NCBI RefSeq assembly: GCF_009764265.1 | Contig: NZ_RWIR01000016.1 | Span: 104,070-168,069 of the forward strand | DNA from: Pseudomonas sp. PB101 | GTDB lineage: Bacteria; Pseudomonadota; Gammaproteobacteria; Pseudomonadales; Pseudomonadaceae | DNA: 64,000 nucleotides | Direction: 5' to 3' | In this document: positions 1-8,643 of the stretch, piece after piece | Position numbering within the stretch: the first letter of the stretch is position 1 | Layout: each line of letters opens with the position of its first letter | Program-made: the position numbers and the translations under genes | Notes under the pieces: model-generated | The model's database searches: none | What the model was told of the DNA's origin: nothing | Seen by the model: only the letters and a program-made list of their open reading frames with translations

Positions 1-34
1 GCAGCGCTTCTGGTAACCATCGTCGCCTGTAGGT

Positions 35-62
35 TCATCGCGAGCAAGCTCGCTCCTACAGA
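35..62. repeat. REP element left of the RAYT gene
   Basis: An imperfect palindrome built on GCGAGCAAGCTCGC and ending in TCCTACA. It lies just left of the RAYT gene. With the pair at 623-723 it frames the transposase on both sides, the usual layout when a RAYT sits among the REPs it acts on. Confidence 0.85.
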
Positions 63-151
63 CATAAGACATATCTGGAACTACTGTCGAACCACCTATC
101 TCCCCTTCCTCACCTACCGTTTCTCTTCCAATCGCAGAAGAGGACCAAGGA

Positions 152-610
152 ATGTCCAACGCACCCCATGCCCATCACTTACGCACCGGCCGTCGCTCGG
201 AAACCGGCCGGATTTATTTGCTCACAGCTGTTACCCACCTGCGAAAACCCGTCTTCAAGGACTGGCATATGGGTCGTAGGGTGGTAAGCGAATTCAGGAG
301 GGCAACTGAGGACGGCCAAGCCTCCTCTATTGCCTGGGTGATCATGCCAGATCACTTTCACTGGCTGGTCGAGTTGCATAGCGGTGATTTGCCGAAACTG
401 ATGCAAGCCACCAAATCTCGAAGCGCCCGCGCTATCAACAAGGTGAGAGGCTGCCACGAGACGCTATGGCAAAAAGGTTATTTTGACCGGGCGTTGCGTC
501 GCGAGGACGATCTGAAAGCGATGGCCCGATACATCGTTGCCAACCCATTGCGAGCAAGGCTAGTCGACCATATCGGCAAATATCCGCTATGGGACGCCAT
601 CTGGCTCTGA
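152..610 (+). CDS. REP-associated tyrosine transposase (RAYT, Y1/IS200-like)
   Basis: This 152-residue protein is a single-domain HUH nuclease of the Y1_Tnp family. The metal-binding HFH motif is at residues 68-70 (within MPDHFHWLVEL). The likely catalytic tyrosine is Y127 in ARYIVANPLRA, the typical RAYT signature. The length is normal for a RAYT and the frame is intact. The ATG follows an AGAGGA-type ribosome binding site. Family knowledge: RAYTs nick and rejoin single-stranded REP hairpins and are domesticated single-copy genes, not selfish insertion sequences. The gene is framed by REPs ending in TCCTACA at 35-62 and 623-723. The inference is that it mobilised the similar composites found elsewhere in the window. 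No transposon ends of its own are seen. Confidence 0.9.
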   Translation: MSNAPHAHHLRTGRRSETGRIYLLTAVTHLRKPVFKDWHMGRRVVSEFRRATEDGQASSIAWVIMPDHFHWLVELHSGDLPKLMQATKSRSARAINKVRGCHETLWQKGYFDRALRREDDLKAMARYIVANPLRARLVDHIGKYPLWDAIWL

Positions 611-622
611 AACGCAGCCCAC

Positions 623-723
623 TGTAGGAGCGAGCTCGCTCGCGATGGTCGTCAACGATAACGTTGGCATCCAGGCACCCCGCGGCGTTTTCTGGTTCAT
701 CGCGAGCGAGCTCGCTCCTACAA
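623..723. repeat. BIME: two inverted REPs with a conserved spacer (RAYT type)
   Basis: Two REP arms in inverted orientation (623-648 and 698-723) have TGTAGGA/TCCTACA outer ends. The spacer begins GGTCGTCAACGATAACG. Near-identical composites of about 101 bp recur at 5724-5824 and 46594-46695. The rest of the RAYT-ilvD gap, 724-972, contains no convincing gene. It should hold the ilvD promoter, but no clear -35/-10 pair was singled out. Confidence 0.85.
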
Positions 724-972
724 GGATTGCGTCCGCACGTCTTGTGAATGCTGCCTCCACGCTTGCAACCATTCCCTCCAGCCGCCAGCCGTGTAGAATC
801 GCGAACATTCATCGCCAGTCATCCCCGGCGGGTTTATGAGCTCAAGCTGAAGCGCGCGGCGATCCCGCAAAGTTATCGGCAACTTCCGGACACGCGGCCA
901 TTTCTGAGTGTTCCAGACGTCAATAGAAGCTCACTTCCCTTTTGATACCTGATTAGCCGCCCGGAGTGCTTC

Positions 973-2814
973 ATGCCTGATTACCGCTCGAAAACATCCA
1001 CCCACGGCCGCAACATGGCCGGTGCCCGCGCACTGTGGCGCGCCACGGGGATGAAAGATGACGACTTCAAGAAGCCGATCATCGCCATTGCCAACTCGTT
1101 CACCCAGTTCGTACCGGGCCACGTCCACCTCAAGGACCTGGGCCAGCTGGTTGCCCGCGAAATCGAACGCGCTGGCGGCGTGGCAAAGGAATTCAACACC
1201 ATCGCTGTCGATGACGGCATCGCCATGGGCCACGACGGCATGCTGTATTCGCTGCCGAGCCGCGAGATCATCGCCGACTCCGTCGAGTACATGGTCAACG
1301 CCCACTGCGCCGACGCCATCGTCTGCATTTCCAACTGCGACAAGATCACCCCTGGCATGCTGATGGCGTCCCTGCGCCTGAACATCCCGGTGATCTTCGT
1401 CTCCGGCGGCCCGATGGAAGCCGGCAAGACCAAACTCGCCTCTCACGGCCTCGACCTGGTCGACGCCATGGTGATCGCCGCCGACTCCAGCGCTTCTGAC
1501 GAGAAAGTCGCCGAGTACGAGCGCAGCGCCTGCCCGACCTGCGGTTCGTGCTCTGGCATGTTCACCGCCAACTCGATGAACTGCCTGGTCGAAGCACTGG
1601 GCCTGGCATTGCCGGGCAACGGTTCGACCCTGGCCACCCACAGCGACCGCGAGCAGCTGTTCCTGCAGGCCGGCCGCACCATCGTCGAGCTGTGCAAGCG
1701 TTATTACGGCGAGAACGACGAGTCGGTATTGCCGCGCAACATCGCCAACTTCCAGGCGTTCGAAAACGCCATGACCCTGGACATCGCCATGGGCGGTTCC
1801 ACCAACACCATCCTGCACTTGCTGGCCGCTGCCCAGGAAGCCGAGATCGATTTCGACCTGCGCGACATCGACCGTCTGTCCCGTCACGTGCCGCAATTGT
1901 GCAAGGTCGCGCCGAACATCCAGAAGTACCACATGGAAGACGTGCACCGTGCCGGCGGGATCTTCAGCATCCTCGGCTCGCTGGCCCGCGGCGGTTTGCT
2001 GCACACCCAGTTGCCGACCGTGCACAGCCGCAGCATGGAAGAAGCCATCGCCAAGTGGGACATCACCCAGACCAACGACGAAGCCGTGCATCACTTCTTC
2101 AAGGCTGGCCCTGCGGGCATCCCGACGCAAACCGCGTTCAGCCAGTCGACCCGCTGGGAAACCCTGGATGACGACCGTGAAAACGGCTGCATCCGCAGTG
2201 TCGAGCACGCTTACTCGCAAGAAGGCGGCCTGGCCGTGCTCTACGGCAACATCGCCCTGGACGGTTGCGTCGTGAAAACCGCTGGCGTCGACGAGTCGAT
2301 CCACGTCTTCGAAGGCAACGCCAAGATCTTCGAAAGCCAGGACAGCGCCGTGCGCGGCATCCTCGCTGACGAAGTGAAGGAAGGCGACATCGTCATCATC
2401 CGCTACGAAGGCCCGAAAGGCGGCCCGGGCATGCAGGAAATGCTCTACCCGACGTCGTACCTGAAATCCAAAGGCCTGGGCAAAGCCTGCGCCCTGCTCA
2501 CCGACGGCCGTTTCTCCGGCGGCACCTCGGGCCTGTCCATCGGCCACGCTTCACCTGAAGCAGCTGCCGGCGGCGCGATCGGCCTGGTACAGGACGGCGA
2601 CAAGGTACTGATCGACATTCCTAACCGCTCGATCAACCTGTTGGTCAGCGACGAAGAACTGGCTGTACGCCGGGTCGAGCAGGACAAGAAAGGCTGGAAG
2701 CCGGTGGAAGTGCGTCCACGTAAAGTGACCACTGCGCTGAAAGCCTACGCCCTGCTGGCGACCAGTGCCGACAAGGGTGCTGTGCGTAACAAGGCGATGC
2801 TTGACGGGCTGTAA
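973..2814 (+). CDS. ilvD: Dihydroxy-acid dehydratase
   Basis: IlvD dehydrates 2,3-dihydroxy-isovalerate and 2,3-dihydroxy-methylvalerate to the keto acids that precede valine, leucine and isoleucine. The 613 residues match the full length of bacterial IlvD. Iron-sulfur ligands are visible as C122 (in [10 protein letters not shown]) and in the [11 protein letters not shown] segment near 186-196. The C-terminal [17 protein letters not shown] signature of the IlvD/Edd family is present. The ATG at 973 has a GGAG site 8 bases upstream. The gene is monocistronic, followed 16 bases later by a strong terminator. A 538-residue open frame on the opposite strand is a codon-bias shadow. Confidence 0.97.
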   Translation: MPDYRSKTSTHGRNMAGARALWRATGMKDDDFKKPIIAIANSFTQFVPGHVHLKDLGQLVAREIERAGGVAKEFNTIAVDDGIAMGHDGMLYSLPSREIIADSVEYMVNAHCADAIVCISNCDKITPGMLMASLRLNIPVIFVSGGPMEAGKTKLASHGLDLVDAMVIAADSSASDEKVAEYERSACPTCGSCSGMFTANSMNCLVEALGLALPGNGSTLATHSDREQLFLQAGRTIVELCKRYYGENDESVLPRNIANFQAFENAMTLDIAMGGSTNTILHLLAAAQEAEIDFDLRDIDRLSRHVPQLCKVAPNIQKYHMEDVHRAGGIFSILGSLARGGLLHTQLPTVHSRSMEEAIAKWDITQTNDEAVHHFFKAGPAGIPTQTAFSQSTRWETLDDDRENGCIRSVEHAYSQEGGLAVLYGNIALDGCVVKTAGVDESIHVFEGNAKIFESQDSAVRGILADEVKEGDIVIIRYEGPKGGPGMQEMLYPTSYLKSKGLGKACALLTDGRFSGGTSGLSIGHASPEAAAGGAIGLVQDGDKVLIDIPNRSINLLVSDEELAVRRVEQDKKGWKPVEVRPRKVTTALKAYALLATSADKGAVRNKAMLDGL

Positions 2815-2830
2815 GCGTTAACCATCGAAC

Positions 2831-2866
2831 ATGAAAATGCCCCGCCAAGTGCGGGGTATTTTTTTG
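2831..2866. terminator. ilvD terminator, copy 1 of a duplicated hairpin
   Basis: GCCCCGC and GCGGGGT arms close on a CAAGT-type loop, with A-rich sequence before and seven T after, so it can terminate from both sides. The 36 bases match 4999-5034 at 35 positions. The single difference (T for C at 2857) creates a stem mismatch in this copy. Confidence 0.9.
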
Positions 2867-2958
2867 GATCAATTATCAGTCGATCATATCGGTCCTTGGC
2901 ACTTCTAACTTTCCATATAAAAACACCCTATATCAGGGAATCAAAAAGCAGGAGATCC

Positions 2959-3339
2959 TTATTCGCGGGAGCGAGAGCTCCGCGCAACTTGCCACAGGTA
3001 GTGAAGCGCTAACAATGTCGGCCCAAGAACTACCGCACCAAACCACATGTTGCTGCTAGGGTGAGCTAATGAATATATCAGCACAGGAAATATTACAATC
3101 AAGCCTATTACCAACATTACTGATATAACCAGCCTTCGACACGGCCTGATGCCACTAGGCCCGTTGAAGGACGCCAATAAAAGCCCGATAGTTCCTAGCC
3201 ATGCGAGTGTGCTTAGCAATATACCAAACAGGTCACCAAACATCGTAAAAAACAGACTGAGTAGAGCCAACCCAACAGCAGGCAGAACACCTCCAACCAA
3301 ATATATAGCTGAGCAAAGAATGCGTACCACCATGTACAT
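2959..3339 (-). CDS. Small membrane protein, putative immunity protein to the PAAR effector
   Basis: A 126-residue, very hydrophobic protein with about four predicted membrane segments (roughly residues 5-27, 30-55, 68-90 and 98-118) and a basic C-terminus ending RSSRSRE. No named family is recognised. It starts 41 bases downstream of the PAAR effector gene on the same strand, the classic position for a type VI immunity gene. Codon use and base composition look poorer in GC than neighbouring core genes, which suggests acquisition. Position and topology are seen directly. Immunity function is inferred, and would fit an effector acting at or near the inner membrane or periplasm. Confidence 0.6.
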   Translation of the reverse strand: MYMVVRILCSAIYLVGGVLPAVGLALLSLFFTMFGDLFGILLSTLAWLGTIGLLLASFNGPSGIRPCRRLVISVMLVIGLIVIFPVLIYSLAHPSSNMWFGAVVLGPTLLALHYLWQVARSSRSRE

Positions 3340-3380
3340 CTACTCCATTAAAGTAACTCGCCGAGTTAAATAATCTGACC

Positions 3381-4853
3381 TCATCGCACGCCCCGGCCTG
3401 CGGCAATGTCAAGAATCGCCTGTTCGATGAGGTGGCGATCAGAGCGCCGCAGCAGCTCATCAAATTGCGTCGCCGCCTTAAGTACGAAGGGCATGCGTTG
3501 ATGGATGTCGGCCAGATTGGCAAAGTAATCGCTGCTGAAACCAACTGTACGTCCATCGTCACTGGGACGGCACTGGCTGGCCAGGGTCAGTTCGACGGCT
3601 GCAGCGGCACCGGACGGTAAGTTCGTAACATAAGAGAACTGATTGCCAAGTAGCAAAGCCACCAGATTCAGGTCACTGTACATTGCTGGCTGCAGGATGT
3701 TCTTCTGTTCATGTTCGGCAAGAAAAACAACACTCTCGGTGATGTTGCGTGCATCAATGGCTTCGAAGGCTTGCAGGATTTCCTTGTGGTTATAACCAAA
3801 TATCACCTTCTTCTGCTCGATCGGCCACAGGACTGGATACTGATCATGCTCATAAATATCTTGACGAGCGCCCAAGCAAGTCCTGAGCGCCGACAACCCA
3901 CGCTCTTTGTAAAAAGCGTGTAGCGGAAACACATCCAAAAACAGCGTGGTATTGCCAAGCGCCAGCATGTCGTGCACGTAATGGAGCTGCTTCTGCACAT
4001 ACGACAACGACTCACCCTCGTTCCGCTTACCACCAGGCAGCGGGTTGTTGCGGCGGGCTTGTTCGTATTCTTGTCGCGCTTTCTCACTTCGTTGAGCGCT
4101 CTGCTCCCGTTCATGCTCGCTTCGCTTGTCGAACAACCCGGAAAATCCTCTCCTGATCGCATCCTTCCTGCGTAATTGCGCGTCATGTTCGGTCTGGATC
4201 TTGTCGATCGAATCAGCCGCATGCAGCAATCCACAACCCACCTGCTTGGAGGCGAACGCCGCGAGACCGGCCCATTGGAAACGCTGATCCTCCAGCCACA
4301 ATCGGGCGTACGCCGAATTGATTGCTCGATTACGCACCTTGGGGTCGGCAATTAGGATGCCGCCCGGCGCTACGATCGCTTCGGCTCTTTGCTGATAGCT
4401 GCGCCAAAGGTTCTGGCAGACCTGTCCCGACTGCTCGCTATAGCTCGTTACAGGATGGCTTGGCGGCGGGGTGAAGCTGGAGGCGCGTGGCTCGGCTGTC
4501 GGTTGTCGTGCTTCGGCCGGCGTGGCGGGTTGGGCGGCAGCTCGGGCAGGCGGCGCAACGTTGCCGGTTTCGATCCGCTGGCTCCTGATGGTCTGGTTGG
4601 CAATCAGCTTGGGTGGTGGATCGCACTTGCATTTGCACAGGTCGCCATCCAGGGCAGGCTTGCGTCCATCCCACTCCTCCGAAAGACGTGGGCTGACGCA
4701 AATGATGGTCCCGGTGCTGTCGCATTCCGGGCATTTGACTTCATCACCCTCGCGGGCCATGGCCTGGCCATTGATGCGGCCATGAGGCAAACCACTGACG
4801 ACAGTGCCGCCGACGGTGGTTTTTGCCCCGACCGTGATGTAATAGCGCTTCAT
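3381..4853 (-). CDS. PAAR-domain type VI secretion effector with DUF2515-like C-terminal region
   Basis: A 490-residue protein. Residues 1-90 form a PAAR repeat domain (VGAKTTVGGTVVSGLP, CPECDSTG, CKCKC) of the kind that caps the VgrG spike tip. Residues 95-145 are a Pro/Ala-rich linker. From about 145 to 490 comes an effector region containing the motif RNRAINSAYARLWLEDQ-RFQWAGLAAFASKQVGCGL, which from memory resembles DUF2515 domains fused to other pseudomonad PAAR proteins. A charged, probably coiled stretch (about 225-275) follows. No catalytic motif of a known toxin family is evident, so the activity is unassigned. No VgrG, Hcp, DUF4123 or other T6SS gene is in the window, so this is an orphan cassette that relies on a T6SS elsewhere. 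The downstream membrane protein is the likely antidote. Confidence 0.75.
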   Translation of the reverse strand: MKRYYITVGAKTTVGGTVVSGLPHGRINGQAMAREGDEVKCPECDSTGTIICVSPRLSEEWDGRKPALDGDLCKCKCDPPPKLIANQTIRSQRIETGNVAPPARAAAQPATPAEARQPTAEPRASSFTPPPSHPVTSYSEQSGQVCQNLWRSYQQRAEAIVAPGGILIADPKVRNRAINSAYARLWLEDQRFQWAGLAAFASKQVGCGLLHAADSIDKIQTEHDAQLRRKDAIRRGFSGLFDKRSEHEREQSAQRSEKARQEYEQARRNNPLPGGKRNEGESLSYVQKQLHYVHDMLALGNTTLFLDVFPLHAFYKERGLSALRTCLGARQDIYEHDQYPVLWPIEQKKVIFGYNHKEILQAFEAIDARNITESVVFLAEHEQKNILQPAMYSDLNLVALLLGNQFSYVTNLPSGAAAAVELTLASQCRPSDDGRTVGFSSDYFANLADIHQRMPFVLKAATQFDELLRRSDRHLIEQAILDIAAGRGVR

Positions 4854-4998
4854 GCGAAATGTGTCCTTGTCAGATCGAAAGGACGCACGCTAGAAGAGGC
4901 GAAGCGGAGGAAAAATCAGACGTTTCCTTGATGGATGTAGGTCAATTCTGAAATAAGGCTGGATATGGAAGTCGGTGTACTTGCGGTAGCCGCCGAAA

Positions 4999-5034
4999 AT
5001 GAAAATGCCCCGCCAAGTGCGGGGCATTTTTTTG
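4999..5034. terminator. Bidirectional terminator, copy 2
   Basis: A perfect GCCCCGC/GCGGGGC stem with T7 on the plus strand and an A/T-rich run on the minus strand. It ends the small minus-strand gene at 5041-5328. It is the intact twin of the ilvD terminator. Confidence 0.85.
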
Positions 5035-5040
5035 CCAGCG

Positions 5041-5328
5041 TTACTCCTGCGGGTCGAGATTATCCAGCGCCTGATTCACCGCCAACTCGCCCAGCATGAT
5101 CACCTGCGCAATCCCCAGCATCGTGCTGCGTTGCGAGCCTTCCAGCAGTGCGGCGAAATCGCTGGCCATGACATTGGCCGAGGCGAGGGATTCGCAGGCA
5201 TGGGCCAACAGGGTTTCGGTGTCGAGGCCGGGGGCGATGACGAATGTTCGGCTGGGTTTGCGCGCAGTGGTGTTGATGTGGGCGCAGAGGTGGTTGGAAT
5301 CGGGAGGATCGGGGGTAACTTTCAACAT
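5041..5328 (-). CDS. Small DUF6124/DUF3077-like protein of unknown function
   Basis: A protein of 95 residues when started at MLKVTPDPPDS, with GGAG a few bases upstream. An upstream in-frame ATG at 5376 would add 16 residues that overlap the conserved leader hairpin and is less likely. The C-terminal half (DTETLLAHACESLASANVMASDFAALLEG and TMLGIAQVIMLGELAVNQALD) is the pattern I recall from small pseudomonad proteins filed under DUF6124 or DUF3077. It is acidic and helical, with no signal peptide or membrane segment. Function is unknown. Its long structured leader with C4-type complementary loops suggests post-transcriptional control of phage or satellite origin. Confidence 0.75.
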   Translation of the reverse strand: MLKVTPDPPDSNHLCAHINTTARKPSRTFVIAPGLDTETLLAHACESLASANVMASDFAALLEGSQRSTMLGIAQVIMLGELAVNQALDNLDPQE

Positions 5329-5362
5329 TGATGGAGCTCCGGGTGAGAAAAAGGGAGCCATC

Positions 5363-5533
5363 ACCCTCGCTACCAAACGAGGGTGGCGGCCATACGCAGG
5401 TTGGTAGACCGGTCACCAGGAACCCGGCGCGTCCGAAGATGCCCTGCGCATGGCCACCATATGAGCAGAGACAGAAACGACCCCTGCAAAGGGTGGCGCA
5501 ATGCGCCGAGGTGAACACGGGCTACCAAACCCG
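5363..5533 (-). ncRNA. C4/CI antisense-RNA-like leader element
   Basis: On the minus strand two hairpins carry the identical 8-base loop TTTGGTAG: one at 5518-5533 (4-bp stem) and one at 5363-5384 (7-bp stem, just before the start of the DUF6124-like gene). Between them, at 5399-5407, lies CTACCAACC, complementary to both loops. This seqA, CI, seqC order is the hallmark of the phage P4 CI RNA and the related P1/P7 C4 RNA (Rfam C4), where the processed middle RNA pairs with flanking sites to shut down the leader. Additional hairpins sit at 5495-5507, 5535-5551 and 5618-5635. The boundaries of any mature RNA cannot be read from sequence. Confidence 0.6.
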
Positions 5534-5691
5534 ATCACTGATGTTCAGTGACGCGGAAACGATAGAAGCCGCCCCCCAGGCGCACAAGCCGGCGGATTCT
5601 GGCGTAGTCGTAGGCCGCTACGCAAGAATGCGTAGGTTTCGACTGTAAGGAGATGTCGTTCGAGCGGAAGATTTCATTGCACCGACTGGCC

Positions 5692-5824
5692 CCATCGCGG
5701 GCAAGCCCGCTCCCACAGATCTTTGTAGGAGCGAGCTTGCTCGCGATGAACGCAAAGGCACCGCGCTAAATCAGAAAGCACGCGTCATCGTTAACGACCA
5801 TCGCGAGCAAGCTCGCTCCTACAG
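5692..5824. repeat. REP cluster: one TCCCACA-type REP plus a RAYT-type BIME
   Basis: A single REP with GCGGGCAAGCCCGC core (5692-5718) is followed by two inverted REPs at 5724-5750 and 5798-5824 with TGTAGGA/TCCTACA ends. Read on the minus strand, the pair is another copy of the roughly 101-bp composite at 623-723, including a GGTCGTTAACGATGACG spacer. It separates the C4-like leader from pchP. Confidence 0.85.
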
Positions 5825-5839
5825 CAGTTGCACCCGGTC

Positions 5840-6895
5840 TTACTGAATTTCTTCAGGCTTGACGATCACCCAGTTCTTGTCGGCAGTCACCGTCAACCCT
5901 TCCTTGGCCTGGGCCGCGGCGTTCTTGGCCATCATGCCCTGGATCTGGGTCATGTACTTGTCCTTGCGGTTGACCCACAGGTGGATGCCGCCCTTGGCCA
6001 CGTCAACACTGTGGAACAGCATGTAGCCGTCGCTGGTCGGAGTGTCGCCGCCGACCAGCACCGGTTTTTTCCACTCGTCGATGTAGGTCAGGATCGCCGC
6101 CTGTTTGCCGGCCATCCAGGTTGCCGGGGTCCACAGGTACGGGGTCAGTTCGAGGCCGAGGTTGGCCTTCTCGTCATATTTGCCGGCGGTGATCTGCTTG
6201 CGCGCGGTGGTCAACTCGCCAGTCTTCTGGTCCTTGAGCAACAGCGACACACCGATCACGTTCTGCGGTTTGACGTTGTAGCCGTACTTCGGATCGGCCG
6301 CGACCATGCGCACCAGTTCTTCGGAGGCGGCGGTCATCACGTAGACCTCGATGCCGTTCTCCATCAGTTTGTTGTACAGCTCTTGCTGGCCGGTGAAGAT
6401 TTTCGGCGGGTTGACGTCGAGTTTCTTGACCACGTCGCCTTCGTAATAAGTGGCCGGTACCGGTTTGCCGGAGGCCATCAGTTCATCGACGTAGCCCTTG
6501 AGTTCCTTGAGCGTGAAGCCGGAGAACACCTGGGCGACCCATGGGTAGCAGACCATGTCGTCGAGTTCGCAGAGGCGGTAGTAGTAGCTGAACAGGCTTT
6601 CCTTGTGATCGGCAGTGTCTTTGAACGGCATCAGCTTCAGGGAGGGATCGAGCTTGTCGCGCGTGATCAGGCCCTTGTTCTCCATGAACGGCAGCAACGA
6701 CTCTTCAAGGTCGTAGCGGTAACTGGTGTTGTCCATGTCGAACACCGCGTAGTTACCCTTGTTGGCGTTGGCGGCGATCATCGCGTCCAGCGCCTTGGCC
6801 TGATCGGCCGGCCAGTGTTTCAGATCCGTCGCGAGTACCTGGCCGGCGAGGCCGAGGCAAATCGCTGCAGCCAGAAATTTCGGTGCGAACTTCAT
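5840..6895 (-). CDS. pchP: Phosphorylcholine phosphatase (HAD family), periplasmic
   Basis: PchP releases phosphate from phosphorylcholine in the periplasm, feeding choline catabolism and phosphate supply. I chose the start MKFAPKF at 6895 because GGGAGA lies 7 bases upstream and a signal peptide follows directly (hydrophobic to ALA at about residue 23). The product is 351 residues. HAD motif I is DMDNT at 53-57. The VMTAASEE and VGGDTPTSDGYML segments fit motifs II and IV. The sequence resembles P. aeruginosa PchP as remembered. It is divergent from tcyP across a 240-base region that should hold both promoters. Confidence 0.9.
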   Translation of the reverse strand: MKFAPKFLAAAICLGLAGQVLATDLKHWPADQAKALDAMIAANANKGNYAVFDMDNTSYRYDLEESLLPFMENKGLITRDKLDPSLKLMPFKDTADHKESLFSYYYRLCELDDMVCYPWVAQVFSGFTLKELKGYVDELMASGKPVPATYYEGDVVKKLDVNPPKIFTGQQELYNKLMENGIEVYVMTAASEELVRMVAADPKYGYNVKPQNVIGVSLLLKDQKTGELTTARKQITAGKYDEKANLGLELTPYLWTPATWMAGKQAAILTYIDEWKKPVLVGGDTPTSDGYMLFHSVDVAKGGIHLWVNRKDKYMTQIQGMMAKNAAAQAKEGLTVTADKNWVIVKPEEIQ

Positions 6896-7136
6896 GTGCA
6901 TATCTCCCTGAATGAAAGACATCGACGCTAACAAATAAGTGTGACAGTCCCCGTCTGTCAGCGACCGCCCACGTCCCTTTCGCGTCAGTTGCATTTCTGA
7001 CAGCGACATCCGCTTATTCCAAAAACGACAGTCACCATACGTTTTTGATATTAATTCATTAGTTTTCAAGCTGTTAGGCTTGCCGGTTCGCAGCTGCCCC
7101 GGAAGGTGGCTGGCACAAGTCTCACTCGGAGTTCTC

Positions 7137-8528
7137 ATGAATCTGCCGCTGATCCTCAATCTGCTGGTGTTCCTCGCCCTGCTCTTCGGCTTGGCGCAAT
7201 CCCGCCAAACCAACTGGAGCCTGGCGAAAAAAGTCCTGCTCGCTCTGGTGCTGGGCGTGGCGTTCGGTGTGGCGTTGCACACTGTCTATGGTGCCGGCAA
7301 CCCGGTATTGAAAGCCTCGATCGGCTGGTTCGATCTGGTGGGCAACGGTTATGTGCAGCTGCTGCAGATGATCGTGATCCCGCTGGTGTTCGCCTCGATT
7401 CTCAGCGCCGTGGCCCGCCTGCACAACGCCTCGTCCTTGGGCAAGATCAGTTTCCTGACCATCGGCACGCTGCTGTTCACCACCGCCATCGCGGCGCTGA
7501 TCGGCATCGGCCTGACCAACCTGTTCGGCCTGACCGCCGAAGGCCTGGTGGCCGGCACCCAGGAAATGGCGCGCCTGCAAACCATCCAGACCGACTACGC
7601 CGGCAAGGTCGCCGACCTGAATGTGCCGCAGCTGTTGCTGTCGTTCATTCCGCAAAATCCGTTCGCCGATCTGGCGCGGGCCAAGCCGACGTCGATCATC
7701 AGCGTGGTGATTTTCGCCGCGTTCCTGGGTGTCGCCGCGCTGCAACTGCTCAAGGATGACGCCGAGAAAGGTCAGAAAGTGATCAACGCCATCGACACCC
7801 TGCAAGCCTGGGTGATGCGCCTGGTGCGCCTGGTGATGAAGCTGACCCCGTACGGCGTGCTGGCGCTGATGACCAAGGTGGTCGCCGGTTCCAACCTGCA
7901 AGACATCATCAAGCTCGGCAGTTTCGTGGTGGTGTCCTACATCGGCCTGGGCCTGATGTTTGTAGTCCACGGCGTGCTGGTGTCGGCCGCCGGGATCAAC
8001 CCACTGCGTTTCTTCCGCAAGATCTGGCCGGTGCTGACGTTTGCCTTCACCAGCCGCTCCAGCGCTGCAACGATCCCGTTGAGCATCGAGGCGCAGACCA
8101 GTCGCCTGGGCATCCCGCAGTCGATTGCCAGTTTCGCTGCGTCGTTTGGCGCAACCATTGGCCAGAACGGTTGTGCCGGCCTGTACCCGGCGATGTTGGC
8201 GGTGATGGTGGCGCCGACCGTGGGCATCAATCCGTTGGACCCGTTGTGGATCGCGACGCTGGTGGCGATTGTCACGCTGAGTTCGGCCGGTGTGGCCGGG
8301 GTTGGTGGCGGCGCGACCTTTGCCGCATTGATCGTGTTGCCGGCGATGGGCTTGCCGGTGTCACTGGTGGCGTTGCTGATTTCGGTCGAGCCGCTGATCG
8401 ATATGGGGCGTACGGCGTTGAACGTCAGTGGTTCGATGACGGCGGGGGCGATTACCAGCCAGGTGATGCAGCAGACTGATAAAGAGTTGCTGGATGCGGA
8501 TGAGCATTCGGAGTTGGCTCACGCTTAA
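7137..8528 (+). CDS. tcyP: L-cystine symporter TcyP (dicarboxylate/amino acid:cation symporter fold)
   Basis: A 463-residue inner-membrane transporter closely resembling E. coli TcyP/YdjN, which imports cystine. Long identical stretches are recalled, such as [43 protein letters not shown] and [17 protein letters not shown]. About eight membrane helices and two re-entrant loops are expected for this fold. The start at 7137 has a GGAG site and aligns with the family N-terminus MNLPLILNL. In-frame codons upstream to 7080 were discounted. It belongs with the sulfur-scavenging theme of the window but stands alone as a transcription unit. Confidence 0.93.
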   Translation: MNLPLILNLLVFLALLFGLAQSRQTNWSLAKKVLLALVLGVAFGVALHTVYGAGNPVLKASIGWFDLVGNGYVQLLQMIVIPLVFASILSAVARLHNASSLGKISFLTIGTLLFTTAIAALIGIGLTNLFGLTAEGLVAGTQEMARLQTIQTDYAGKVADLNVPQLLLSFIPQNPFADLARAKPTSIISVVIFAAFLGVAALQLLKDDAEKGQKVINAIDTLQAWVMRLVRLVMKLTPYGVLALMTKVVAGSNLQDIIKLGSFVVVSYIGLGLMFVVHGVLVSAAGINPLRFFRKIWPVLTFAFTSRSSAATIPLSIEAQTSRLGIPQSIASFAASFGATIGQNGCAGLYPAMLAVMVAPTVGINPLDPLWIATLVAIVTLSSAGVAGVGGGATFAALIVLPAMGLPVSLVALLISVEPLIDMGRTALNVSGSMTAGAITSQVMQQTDKELLDADEHSELAHA

Positions 8529-8547
8529 GTAGCGTCAGTCAGACCGC

Positions 8548-8640
8548 TATCGCTGGCAAGCCAGCTCCCACAGGAATTGCGGTGTAGCACATAGTGTGTG
8601 AACACAACAGAAACTTGTGGGAGCGGGCTTGCCCGCGATG
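8548..8640. repeat. BIME between tcyP and folA
   Basis: Two inverted TCCCACA-type REPs (8548-8573 and 8615-8640) have a spacer containing TGTGTGAACAC. They lie between convergent genes, where they may act as transcriptional stops or mRNA-stabilising hairpins. Confidence 0.85.
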
Positions 8641-8643
8641 CTT

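Larger units (their letters stand above)
2831..5034. other. Effector-immunity cassette bounded by duplicated terminators
   Basis: The two minus-strand genes at 2959-3339 and 3381-4853 lie exactly between two near-identical 36-base terminators in direct orientation. Outside the cassette are ilvD on the left and the DUF6124-like gene on the right. Those two would share one bidirectional terminator if the cassette were removed. The inference is that the cassette arrived by recombination that duplicated the terminator. No integrase or transposase lies inside. Confidence 0.55.

Noticed and set aside
931..2547. A 538-residue open frame opposite ilvD
   Set aside because: It mirrors the GC-rich third-codon-position pattern of ilvD, has no ribosome site of note and a composition (His, Val, Asp, Gly, Gln) typical of antisense shadows.
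2831..5034. PAAR cassette as part of a larger T6SS or prophage island
   Set aside because: Both flanks are core genes (ilvD) or a small orphan gene, and no other secretion, integrase or phage structural gene is present in the window.
5329..5376. Start of the DUF6124-like gene at the upstream ATG (5376)
   Set aside because: It would place coding sequence inside the conserved leader hairpin. The ATG at 5328 has a GGAG site and the family-like start MLKVTPDPP.
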